A model generated the notes under the pieces. It saw only the letters and a list, made by a program, of their open reading frames with translations. It ran no database searches and had not been told where the DNA came from. Shown one piece after another: positions 7,757 through 16,100 of a DNA stretch of 64,000 nt (positions are counted from its first letter, which is position 1; every line of letters begins with the position of its first letter). This DNA comes from RGIG5612 sp045599965 (GTDB taxonomy: Bacteria > Bacillota > Clostridia > Lachnospirales > Lachnospiraceae), in the NCBI GenBank assembly GCA_045599965.1, contig JAZRXA010000036.1:1-64000 (forward strand). Direction: 5' to 3'. A program made the translations under genes and the position numbers.

Positions 7757-8461
7757 ATGAATGCTTTTTTAAAAGCCATGGCCGAGGGCCCAAGAAAAAT
7801 TGCAATTACGGGTCATTTTGGAAGTGGCAAAACAGAGGTCAGCGTATCTCTTGCCACGGCCTTAGCAAAAGAAAATATTCCAAACTTGGCGTTATGCGAT
7901 CTGGATCTTGAAAATCCCTATTTTCGTTCCAGAGAACGACAAAGCCTGATGGAGGCTTCGAAAATCAAAGTTTATTCCGATCCTTTCAAAGGAAAGAATG
8001 GAAGCGAACTTCAGACCATCGATGCAGCTATTAGGGCGCCTTTGGAAGATGAAACTTGCAGAGTCATCTTAGATTGCGGAGGAGATGCTACGGGAGCCAT
8101 GATTTTAAATCAATTCAGCCCGTATATGAAAGAGGATGCTCAGCTAATCAGCGTTGTAAATTGTAACCGTCCGGGAACTAATACACCGCAAAAAGCTGCT
8201 GATCAGATAAACAATACGATGGAAACTACCGGAATAAAAGTTACGGGTATCATATCCAATGCGCATCTGATTCGCTACACAACAGCCCAAACCGTAATGG
8301 ATGGCATGGAATTTACTAAAGAGGTTTCGCGCCTTACGGGCATCCCGGTACTTTGTGCATGTTGTATGGAAAGCCTAGTAGAAGAACTTTCCGGTTGTGA
8401 TTTTGATATTTTCCCGATTGGAATGTACATGAGGGATAGTTATTTAGATAAAAAGGTTTAA
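7757..8461 (+). CDS. P-loop ATPase of the SIMIBI/MinD-like class, unknown role
   Basis: A 234-residue soluble nucleotide-binding protein. It has a Walker A loop GHFGSGKTE at about residue 20, a switch-like CDLDLENPYFRSRE and a Walker B-like VILDCGGD. The signature lysine of deviant ParA/MinD P-loops is replaced by His, so it is not a standard ParA. CooC/NubP-type relatives load metals or clusters onto enzymes. As first gene of an operon for iron-sulfur oxidoreductases a maturation role is conceivable, but this is inference. A Cys-rich stretch (LCACCMES) lies near the C-terminus. The ribosome site GAGGGA precedes the ATG. Confidence 0.6.
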   Translation: MNAFLKAMAEGPRKIAITGHFGSGKTEVSVSLATALAKENIPNLALCDLDLENPYFRSRERQSLMEASKIKVYSDPFKGKNGSELQTIDAAIRAPLEDETCRVILDCGGDATGAMILNQFSPYMKEDAQLISVVNCNRPGTNTPQKAADQINNTMETTGIKVTGIISNAHLIRYTTAQTVMDGMEFTKEVSRLTGIPVLCACCMESLVEELSGCDFDIFPIGMYMRDSYLDKKV

Positions 8462-8490
8462 AAACCATAAAAATATTCAGGAGGCTTGCA

Positions 8491-8721
8491 ATGAAGAGAC
8501 GTTTTAAAGTCGTTTTCGATGGAGACAAATGCAAAGGCTGTGGCTTATGCATTTCCTTCTGCCCAAAAAAAATCCTTGCCTTTGACCCGGAGGTTAATTC
8601 CAAAGGATATCATCCGGCAGGAATCACAGATGTAACAGAGTGCATCGGCTGCACAAGTTGTGCGACCATGTGCCCAGATTGCTGCATCAGTATTTATGAA
8701 TTAGAGGAGAAAGAAGAATGA
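8491..8721 (+). CDS. 2-oxoacid:ferredoxin oxidoreductase, delta (ferredoxin) subunit
   Basis: A 76-residue 2[4Fe-4S] ferredoxin-type subunit. Two cluster motifs are visible: CKGCGLCISFCP and CIGCTSCATMCP. It passes electrons from the thiamine-pyrophosphate subunit to ferredoxin. AGGAGG precedes the ATG and the stop overlaps the alpha-subunit start (ATGA), so the subunits are translationally coupled. The D-A-B-C order is typical of the KorDABC/VorDABC type. Confidence 0.88.
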   Translation: MKRRFKVVFDGDKCKGCGLCISFCPKKILAFDPEVNSKGYHPAGITDVTECIGCTSCATMCPDCCISIYELEEKEE

Positions 8722-9794
8722 GTAAAGTACTTATGAAGGGCAATGAAGCCTTTGGAGAAGCTGCAATACGTGCCGGCTGTAAGTGCTATTTCGGCTATCC
8801 TATTACACCACAGAACGAAGTTCCTGAGTATATGAGCCATGAACTGCCAAAGGCAGGTGGCGCATTTGTACAGGCAGAAAGCGAACTGGCTGCTGTTAAC
8901 ATGGCCTATGGTGCTGCAGCTGCAGGCGGTCGTGTATTTATTTCCACGAGTTCTCCAGGTCTTGCTTTAATGCAGGAAGGACTTGGATTTATATGCAGTA
9001 CGGAAGTTCCAATCGTTGCTCTAAATGTATCCAGAGGCGGCCCTGGTGTAGGTGGTATCCAGCCAGGTCAAGCAGACTATTTCCAGGCAACTAGAGGTGG
9101 CTACAATGGTGACGCTAAAATTCCGGTTTTCGCACCTTCAGGAATTCAAGAATGCGTTGACATGATTTATGAAAGTTTCGATATTGCTGAGAAATACCGT
9201 AACCCGGTACTCATTCTTGCAGACGGCATGATTGGACAGATGATGGAACCGGTAGAACTTCCACCACAAAAGGAAATTACCCCAGTTAACCAAATCAGCG
9301 AAAAGAAACCATGGGCAATCACCGGAACTGATAATCATGACGGAAGAAACGTTATTTTCTCGCTACGTTTGGTACCGGATGTATTAGAGTCTCATGTCGA
9401 GCATATGTTTGAGAAATACGAAGAAGCAGAAAAGGAACTGGTTCGTTACAGTTCTATGAATTTGGAAGATGCAGAAATCGTATTTGTTGCTTTCGGAACC
9501 ATGTCCCGCTTATGCGCAGAAGCCATTGAGATTCTAGAGGAACGCGGTATTAAAGCTGGATTGATTCGTCCAATCAGCTTATGGCCATTTCCAGATAAAG
9601 CCTTTGAAGAAATCGGTCCAAAGACAAAAGTTGTTATTTCAACCGAGCTTAGCATGGGCCAGATGATTCAGGACGTTAAGGCAGCAATAAGCGGTCGTTT
9701 ACCTGTAAGACTGATTAACCGTACAGGCGGAATTGTTCCGTCCTCTCTTGAAATTGCTGACAGAGCAATCAAACATTTGGAGGAGCTGAAATGA
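8718..9794 (+). CDS. 2-oxoacid:ferredoxin oxidoreductase, alpha subunit
   Basis: A 358-residue alpha subunit (domains I/II of the pyruvate-oxidoreductase superfamily). It opens with the family motif GYPITPQNE, continues with FVQAESELAAVNMAYGAAAAG and STSSPGLALMQEG, and ends with the C-terminal transketolase-like domain. With the beta, gamma and delta partners it should oxidatively decarboxylate a 2-oxoacid to an acyl-CoA, reducing ferredoxin. Which 2-oxoacid (2-oxoglutarate, 2-oxoisovalerate or an aryl analogue) cannot be read off. The branched-chain aminotransferase in the same run favours branched-chain substrates. Confidence 0.87.
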   Translation: MSKVLMKGNEAFGEAAIRAGCKCYFGYPITPQNEVPEYMSHELPKAGGAFVQAESELAAVNMAYGAAAAGGRVFISTSSPGLALMQEGLGFICSTEVPIVALNVSRGGPGVGGIQPGQADYFQATRGGYNGDAKIPVFAPSGIQECVDMIYESFDIAEKYRNPVLILADGMIGQMMEPVELPPQKEITPVNQISEKKPWAITGTDNHDGRNVIFSLRLVPDVLESHVEHMFEKYEEAEKELVRYSSMNLEDAEIVFVAFGTMSRLCAEAIEILEERGIKAGLIRPISLWPFPDKAFEEIGPKTKVVISTELSMGQMIQDVKAAISGRLPVRLINRTGGIVPSSLEIADRAIKHLEELK

Positions 9795-10534
9795 AAACTA
9801 TATTTGAACCAACAAAGGGAATGCTCCCTGTAGATACAAGCTATTGTCCAGGATGTTCTCATGGTATTGCACATCGTCTTATCATGGAAGTTTTGGAAGA
9901 AAGAGGAGATTTAGGACGCACCATCGGTGTTGTTCCAATCGGATGCTCTATTAATGCTCATAACTTCATGAACATTGATATGTGCGAGTCCACTCACGGA
10001 AGAGCTCCTGCTATTGCAACAGGCATACGTCGCGTTCACCCAGATAAAGTTGTTTTTACTTATCAGGGCGATGGAGACTTAGCTTCCATTGGTGCTGGTG
10101 AAATTGTTCATGCAGCTCATAGAGGCGAGAAGTTTACTACATTCTTTATTAACAATGCGATTTACGGTATGACAGGTGGACAGATGGCTCCTACTACTTT
10201 GATTGGTCAGAGAGCTACTACTGCTGTTAATGGACGTACCATTGAGCAGGCCGGCCTTCCTTTAAAAGTCTGCGAAATGCTATCAACCATTCCTGGCGCA
10301 GTATTTGTAGAAAGAGTAATTTTGAACACTCCTGCAAATGTAAGAAAAGCAAAGAAAGTTATTGAGAAAGCATTTGATATTCAAGAAGCAAAACTAGGTT
10401 TCACCTTTATTGAATTCCTTTCTGCATGTCCTACGAACTGGGGAATGTCACCAGAAGACGCATTAAAATGGGTTGCTTCAGATATGGCAGAATATTATCC
10501 AGTCCAAAATTTTAGAACTCCGGAGGGCTTTTGA
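9791..10534 (+). CDS. 2-oxoacid:ferredoxin oxidoreductase, beta (TPP) subunit
   Basis: A 247-residue thiamine-pyrophosphate-binding subunit. YCPGCSHG at the N-terminus and the TPP/Mg motif GDGDLASIGAGE followed by INNAIYGMTGGQ are diagnostic of KorB/VorA-type beta subunits, which carry the catalytic cofactor. It overlaps the alpha-subunit stop by four bases (ATGA). Confidence 0.88.
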   Translation: MKTIFEPTKGMLPVDTSYCPGCSHGIAHRLIMEVLEERGDLGRTIGVVPIGCSINAHNFMNIDMCESTHGRAPAIATGIRRVHPDKVVFTYQGDGDLASIGAGEIVHAAHRGEKFTTFFINNAIYGMTGGQMAPTTLIGQRATTAVNGRTIEQAGLPLKVCEMLSTIPGAVFVERVILNTPANVRKAKKVIEKAFDIQEAKLGFTFIEFLSACPTNWGMSPEDALKWVASDMAEYYPVQNFRTPEGF

Positions 10535-10536
10535 TT

Positions 10537-11067
10537 ATGAAGATGAAAATGTTTTTTGCCGGTAGTGGTGGCCAGGGAACCTTAGCAATCGGCCAAATGA
10601 TTGCAAAAGCAGCAATGGAAGAAGGAAAAGAAGTAACTTGGCTTCCTTCATATGGACCGGAAATGCGTGGTGGTACGGCAAACTGTACAGTTGTTGTTTC
10701 GGACAAGCCAATTAGTTGTCCGTTAATCAACACCGCAGATATGTTAGTAACGATGAACTTGCCATCTCTTGTTAAATTTGAGCCAATCGTTGTTCCAAAC
10801 GGACTGATTATGATTAATAGCTCTTTAGTTAGCATTGATACATCTAGAAGTGATGTAAAATCTGTAAAAGTTGCAGCAAACGATATTGCTGCAGAGCTGG
10901 GAAACGAAAAAGCAGCCAATATGATTATGTTGGGTGCCATTTTGAATGAGACTCATGTTGTAGAACCGGATACTATCCGCAAAGAAATCGAGCATATGTT
11001 CTCAGGCCCTAAGGAAAAATTCCTTGCCATGAACATGGAAGCTTTTGAACATTACCTTACAAAATAG
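10537..11067 (+). CDS. 2-oxoacid:ferredoxin oxidoreductase, gamma subunit
   Basis: A 176-residue gamma subunit with the Rossmann-like start FAGSGGQGTLAIGQMIA and the conserved SYGPEMRGGTANCTVVVSD. It completes the four-subunit enzyme. The ATG at 10537 is preferred over the TTG at 10531, because GGAGGG at 10522-10527 would sit only a few bases from the TTG. Confidence 0.87.
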   Translation: MKMKMFFAGSGGQGTLAIGQMIAKAAMEEGKEVTWLPSYGPEMRGGTANCTVVVSDKPISCPLINTADMLVTMNLPSLVKFEPIVVPNGLIMINSSLVSIDTSRSDVKSVKVAANDIAAELGNEKAANMIMLGAILNETHVVEPDTIRKEIEHMFSGPKEKFLAMNMEAFEHYLTK

Positions 11068-11085
11068 TTTAAGGAGAAAAATTCA

Positions 11086-12498
11086 ATGAAAAACATCCAT
11101 ATCAGTGACGTTACATTAAATACAGCACTTGATTCTGGGCGCAATGCCCTGAATTTTCGCGAGAAAATTGAGATCGCGAAGTTGTTAGATCGACTAGATG
11201 TGGATGTTATCGAAGCTGGGGCAATTGTAAATGAAAAGACCGATAGCCTATTAATAAAGGCAATCTCTACCGCGGTAAAAACTTCTTGTATTGCGGTACT
11301 TGTTGACCCAGAAGATAAAGAAAGTGTAGCAAAGGTACATGCTGCGCTGAAGGATGCTCCTTCTTATAGAATGCAGGTGGTAATACCTGTAAGTACGGTA
11401 CAGATGGAATACATTTGTCATAGAAAACCGGCAGCTGTATTAGAATTGATAAAAGAGTCTGTAAGCGAGTGCAAACAGTATGCAGAAAATGTAGAGTTTA
11501 TCGCAGAAGATGCAGTACGCAGCGATCAAGATTTTCTATTCACAGCTATAGATGTGGCTTTAGAAGCAGGGGCAAATGTAATTACAGTCTGTGACGCAGA
11601 AGGAAGCTTGCTTCCAAGTGAAGTATTTGAAAAAATTTCGGACATACGTAAAAAAGTACCGGAGAATGTAACTTTGGGAGTTCGTTGCGCAAATGATCTT
11701 TATATGGCTACCGCTAGTTGTGCAGCTGCTATCCGTGCAGGCGCAGATGAAATCAAGACATGTGCCGGCGGTATAAAGACAACCGAATTAGATAAAATCG
11801 TAGCAGTACTTTCTTCTAGAGGAGACAGCTTAAATGCATTCACCAACGTTAAGACTACAGAAATGCAACGAGTAATTTCTAAAATTCATGAAATCTGCGA
11901 AACTACTCGTTCAGACCATTCACCATTTGATTTTGGCGTTCGTGAAGAAGAAGGCATATTCCTAACTGCGAAGGATGATATGGCAGCAGTTACTCAGGCT
12001 GCAAAACAGCTAGGCTACGAGTTAAGTGATGAAGACGCAGTAAGTGTTTATAATGCGTTTGTTCATATCGCAGAAAAAAAAGAGCAAGTTGGCCAAAGAG
12101 AATTAGATGCCATCATTGCATCTGCAGCAATGCAGGTTCCTGCAACATATTCTATTGAAAATTATATTATTAACTCGGGAAACAAAATTACTGCAAGTGC
12201 CCATATGAAATTAGTCAAAGATGGTAAAGTTTTAGAAAGCGTTTGCCTTGGTGATGGTCCAATCGATGCTGCGTTCCTAGCAATCGAGCAAATTTTGGGA
12301 AGACATTTTGAACTGGATGATTTCCAAATTAAATCTGTAACCGAAGGACATGAGGCGATGGGTGAAACTGTCGTACGTCTTCGTTCTGGCGGAAAGCTTT
12401 ATTCCGGACGAGGCATCTCTACCGACATTATTGGTAGCGGCATTCGCGCTTACATTAATGCAGTTAATAAAATTGTCTTCGAGGAGGAAGAAAAATGA
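11086..12498 (+). CDS. Degenerate 2-isopropylmalate synthase-like (DRE-TIM) protein
   Basis: A 470-residue protein with the layout of LeuA/homocitrate synthases: a TIM barrel (about 1-290), a linker, and an intact LeuA-type C-terminal regulatory domain (about 350-465). The chemistry appears lost: canonical DxTLRDG reads D8-V-T-L-N-T-A14, removing the catalytic Arg and metal Asp, and the metal-binding HxHND reads R200-C-A-N-D204, removing both His. It cannot be an ordinary metal-dependent condensing enzyme. The regulatory domain may still bind an effector. It lies 18 bp after the gamma subunit with AAGGAG upstream, and overlaps the next gene by four bases. A new catalytic activity is the alternative to a regulatory role. 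Confidence 0.72.
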   Translation: MKNIHISDVTLNTALDSGRNALNFREKIEIAKLLDRLDVDVIEAGAIVNEKTDSLLIKAISTAVKTSCIAVLVDPEDKESVAKVHAALKDAPSYRMQVVIPVSTVQMEYICHRKPAAVLELIKESVSECKQYAENVEFIAEDAVRSDQDFLFTAIDVALEAGANVITVCDAEGSLLPSEVFEKISDIRKKVPENVTLGVRCANDLYMATASCAAAIRAGADEIKTCAGGIKTTELDKIVAVLSSRGDSLNAFTNVKTTEMQRVISKIHEICETTRSDHSPFDFGVREEEGIFLTAKDDMAAVTQAAKQLGYELSDEDAVSVYNAFVHIAEKKEQVGQRELDAIIASAAMQVPATYSIENYIINSGNKITASAHMKLVKDGKVLESVCLGDGPIDAAFLAIEQILGRHFELDDFQIKSVTEGHEAMGETVVRLRSGGKLYSGRGISTDIIGSGIRAYINAVNKIVFEEEEK

Positions 12499-14972
12499 GA
12501 CTTACCTTCTCAGCAAGAGGGTGGCACAGTCTTTCCTGGCAGGAACTGATTGATACTACCTTAGAAAATAAATATGAAGGGCTGGAGCTTTACAACGTGC
12601 ATAAATATGATGCACTAGTTGGAAAGGGCGGTCCTTTAAATGAATATAATATTCAGGCAACGTCTCGGTTTTTAAGAAACAATAAACTGACCGTTCCATG
12701 TATTGATACCTCTTTGGATATCAGCTCTGACAGTAAAGAGGTTATGAGCTGCATTCTTGAAACTATTAAAATTGCAGCTGCGCTGAAAAGTCCTTATGTT
12801 GCTGTGAAAGCGAAGGCCGATGCAGAAGAGCAAGTTTATGCTAACGTTGAAAAGATTTTGCCGGAAGCAGAACGTTTAGGAATTACACTTTTGATTTCTA
12901 CGAAAGGAATCTATGCGGATTCTGCAAAACTACGTAGTCTGATGAACTTTTTTGCAAATGATAATCTTGCAGTTTTATGGGATTCTTTGCATACCTACCG
13001 AGATAAAAAGGAAACTCCGGCAAATACCATTACCAATCTCGGAGCTTATGTGAAACATGTTCATTTAAGAGACTTAAACGATGATGGAACCTATAACCTT
13101 CCAGGCGAAGGAGCTTTCCCAATTGATGATTTAATGAGAGCCTTAGGCTCAGTAGACTATAATGGATTTATTTCTCTGGTTTGGAAACCGGAATATATCA
13201 GCGAGATTACGAATCCGGGAATTGTATTGCCATTCTTTAGCAACTACATGAACCGTTTTGGTGATACCCGTGGCAAGAAGCCAACACTGTATCTAAATCA
13301 TGACGGAAGCGGTCAGTATGTTTGGAAAAAAGATGAATTAATTTCTCTTACTTTTTCTCAGATTCTTGACCGTATGGCTTATGAATTTCCAGATCAGTAT
13401 GCCTTCCGTTATACGACCTTGGACTATACTCGCACCTATCGCGAGTTTAAAGAAGATGTTGACCGCTTCGCCCGTGCTCTAATGAGTTTGGGTGTGAAGC
13501 ATGGATATAAAGTTGCCGTATGGGCAACAAACATTCCTGCCTGGTATATTGCATTCTGGGCAGCAGCAAAAATCGGTGCCGTTTTGGTAACCGTAAATAC
13601 AGCCTATAAAATTCATGAGGCAGAGTATTTATTAAGACAGTCAGATACTCATACTCTGATTATGATTGATGAATGCAAAGACTCAAATTACAAAGAAATT
13701 ATTAACGAACTTTGTCCGGAAATTAAAAAGTCGAAGCCTGAAAAACCGTTACATTGTAAGGCTCTTCCGTTCTTAAGAAATGTAATTACGGTAGGCTTTT
13801 CTATGCCGGGCTGCTTAACCTTTGAGCAGGCTATGGACTGCTGTGAAAATGTTTCTCCTCATGAACTGGCAAAAATGGCAGCAGAGGTTGAGGTAAATGA
13901 TGTAGTAAATATGCAGTATACCTCTGGCACCACGGGTTTTCCGAAGGGAGTTATGCTGACTCACTATAACGTAGTAAATAACGGAAAATGTATTGGAGAC
14001 CGACTGGGACTTTCTACAGCGGACCGTATGATGATTCAGGTACCGATGTTCCATTGCTTTGGGATGGTACTTTCTATGACCGCCTCCATGACTCATGGGA
14101 CCACACTTTGTCCACTTCCATATTTTTCTGCAAAGAGTTCTTTGGCTTGCATAAATCAGGAAAAGATTACTTGCTTTAATGGCGTTCCGACCATGTTTAT
14201 TGCAATGTTTAATCATCCAGATTACAAAAAGACCGATTTTTCCCATATGAGAACAGGCATTATGGCGGGTGCTGGATGTCCTCCGGAACTGATGCGACGT
14301 GCGGCAAGAGACGACGAAATGCATATGAGCGGTATTGTTTCGGTTTATGGCCAAACCGAGTCCGCTCCGGGAAATACAATGTCTTCATGGACAGACCCAT
14401 TGGATAAGAGATGCGATACCGTTGGTAATGCGTTCCCACATATTCAGTGTAAGATTATCGATCCGGAGACCGGAGAAATTCTCCCACCAGGACAAAATGG
14501 TGAATTTTGTTCCAGAGGCTATAACACTATGAAGGGATATTATAAAATGCCAGATGCGACGGCAGCTGCAATAGATGCCGATGGATGGCTTCATTCAGGT
14601 GACTTAGCTTGCTGTGACGAAAATGGCTATTATAAGATTACCGGTCGTCTAAAAGACATGATTATTCGTGGCGGTGAAAACATCTATCCGAAGGAAATCG
14701 AGGAATTCATTTATACCCATGAAGATGTTCAAGATGTTCAGGTAATAGGTGTTCCGGATAAGACTTATGGCGAAGAAGTTATGGCTTGCGTCATCGCAAA
14801 AGAAGGAAGCGACTTAACTAAGGAGAAGCTTCGTGAATATATTACTAAGCGGCTGGCTCGCCATAAAGTTCCGAAATACATTGAATTAATGGACGAGTTT
14901 CCAATGAATGCGGCGGGAAAAGTTTTGAAATATAAGATGAGAGAAGATGCAGCAAAAAGGCTAGGTCTTTAA
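12495..14972 (+). CDS. TIM-barrel (sugar-isomerase/AP-endonuclease-2-like) fused to AMP-forming acyl-CoA ligase
   Basis: An 825-residue fusion. Residues 1 to about 260 form a xylose-isomerase-like TIM barrel (IolE/IolI/AP-endonuclease-2 type), with VLWDSLHTYRD and VKHVHLRDL matching its Asp/His metal-ligand regions. From about 285 it is a full AMP-forming acyl-CoA ligase of the FadD type: YTSGTTGFPKG (around residue 473), VYGQTES, LHSGDLA, GRLKDMIIRGGENIYPKEIE and a C-terminal AAGKVLKYKMRE with the catalytic Lys. Both halves look intact. It starts with GGAGGAAG inside the preceding gene's end. A bifunctional epimerase/isomerase-plus-ligase is the literal reading; the substrate is unknown. Confidence 0.82.
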   Translation: MRLTFSARGWHSLSWQELIDTTLENKYEGLELYNVHKYDALVGKGGPLNEYNIQATSRFLRNNKLTVPCIDTSLDISSDSKEVMSCILETIKIAAALKSPYVAVKAKADAEEQVYANVEKILPEAERLGITLLISTKGIYADSAKLRSLMNFFANDNLAVLWDSLHTYRDKKETPANTITNLGAYVKHVHLRDLNDDGTYNLPGEGAFPIDDLMRALGSVDYNGFISLVWKPEYISEITNPGIVLPFFSNYMNRFGDTRGKKPTLYLNHDGSGQYVWKKDELISLTFSQILDRMAYEFPDQYAFRYTTLDYTRTYREFKEDVDRFARALMSLGVKHGYKVAVWATNIPAWYIAFWAAAKIGAVLVTVNTAYKIHEAEYLLRQSDTHTLIMIDECKDSNYKEIINELCPEIKKSKPEKPLHCKALPFLRNVITVGFSMPGCLTFEQAMDCCENVSPHELAKMAAEVEVNDVVNMQYTSGTTGFPKGVMLTHYNVVNNGKCIGDRLGLSTADRMMIQVPMFHCFGMVLSMTASMTHGTTLCPLPYFSAKSSLACINQEKITCFNGVPTMFIAMFNHPDYKKTDFSHMRTGIMAGAGCPPELMRRAARDDEMHMSGIVSVYGQTESAPGNTMSSWTDPLDKRCDTVGNAFPHIQCKIIDPETGEILPPGQNGEFCSRGYNTMKGYYKMPDATAAAIDADGWLHSGDLACCDENGYYKITGRLKDMIIRGGENIYPKEIEEFIYTHEDVQDVQVIGVPDKTYGEEVMACVIAKEGSDLTKEKLREYITKRLARHKVPKYIELMDEFPMNAAGKVLKYKMREDAAKRLGL

Positions 14973-15023
14973 AAATAAATAATCACGCGGGAAAAAATCC
15001 CAAAAATAAGCGGAGGAAATAGT

Positions 15024-16097
15024 ATGGAAATTAGAATTGAAAAGAACCCTAATCCGGCTCAAAAACCTACAGATGAAAGCAAACTTGGTTTTGGCAAAAT
15101 ATTTACAGACCACATGTTTGTTATGGATTGGTACAAAGGAAAAGGTTGGGAAGATGCTAGAATCATTCCTTTTGGAAACCTTAGCGTGCATCCAGCATCA
15201 ACAGTTTTTCATTATGCCGTTGAAATTTTTGAAGGCCTAAAGGCTTATCGTGCAGCAAATGGAAGTATCCGTTTGTTCCGTCCAATTGAAAATGCAAGAC
15301 GTATGAACAACTCTGCAATCCGTATGGCAATGCCTACGATTCCAGAAGAAGATATTGTTCAGGCAATCGAAACCTTAGTAACCATCGACAAAGACTGGGT
15401 TCCTCATGAAGATGGAACAAGCCTTTACATTCGTCCATTTATGATTGGTGATGATGAGCACCTTGGCGTACATGGTATTTCTCACGCTCGTTTCATGATT
15501 ATTCTTAGCCCATCTGGAGCTTACTACCCAGAAGGAATGGCTCCTGTAAAGATTATGATTGAAGACGAAGACGTTCGTGCCGTACGTGGTGGTACAGGCT
15601 TCACAAAATGCGGTGGAAACTATGCAGCATCTCTTCGTGCCGGAGACCGTGCAGAAGAAAAAGGCTTCACACAGGTTCTGTGGCTGGATGGCGTAGAAAG
15701 AAAATATATCGAAGAAGTTGGAGCTATGAACATCATGTTCAAGATTAACGGAAAAGTAGTTACTCCGGAACTGAATGGTTCTATACTTCCTGGAATTACC
15801 CGTAAGAGTATCTTAGAACTTCTTCGTAATAATGGCGCAGACGTAGAGGAAAGAAAAATCAGTATTGATGAAGTTATTGAAGCTGCAGAAAACGGAGGCT
15901 TGGAAGAAGTTTGGGGCTGTGGAACCGCAGCAGTTGTTTCTCCAGTAGGCTGGCTTGCTTTTGAAGATAAGATGTTCTGCATCAACAACGGAGAAATCGG
16001 CGAATTAACACAAAAACTTTATGACGAACTCACAGCAATTCAATGGGGCAAAAAAGAAGATCCATTCGGATGGACCTATACACTAGTTGAGGAATAA
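15024..16097 (+). CDS. ilvE: Branched-chain amino acid aminotransferase
   Basis: A 357-residue fold-type IV PLP aminotransferase that interconverts Leu/Ile/Val and their 2-oxoacids. The Schiff-base Lys lies in FTKCGGNYAAS (Lys195), and the class IV signature is in EEVGAMNIMFKINGKVVTP; FHYAVEIFEGLKAYR and LPGITRKS are also typical. The length fits the BCAT2-like group. CGGAGGAAAT precedes the ATG. Lying between acyl-CoA ligase and 2-oxoacid oxidoreductase genes, it probably feeds 2-oxoacids from amino acids into the oxidoreductase, although biosynthesis in the other direction is possible. Confidence 0.9.
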   Translation: MEIRIEKNPNPAQKPTDESKLGFGKIFTDHMFVMDWYKGKGWEDARIIPFGNLSVHPASTVFHYAVEIFEGLKAYRAANGSIRLFRPIENARRMNNSAIRMAMPTIPEEDIVQAIETLVTIDKDWVPHEDGTSLYIRPFMIGDDEHLGVHGISHARFMIILSPSGAYYPEGMAPVKIMIEDEDVRAVRGGTGFTKCGGNYAASLRAGDRAEEKGFTQVLWLDGVERKYIEEVGAMNIMFKINGKVVTPELNGSILPGITRKSILELLRNNGADVEERKISIDEVIEAAENGGLEEVWGCGTAAVVSPVGWLAFEDKMFCINNGEIGELTQKLYDELTAIQWGKKEDPFGWTYTLVEE

Positions 16098-16100
16098 TTA

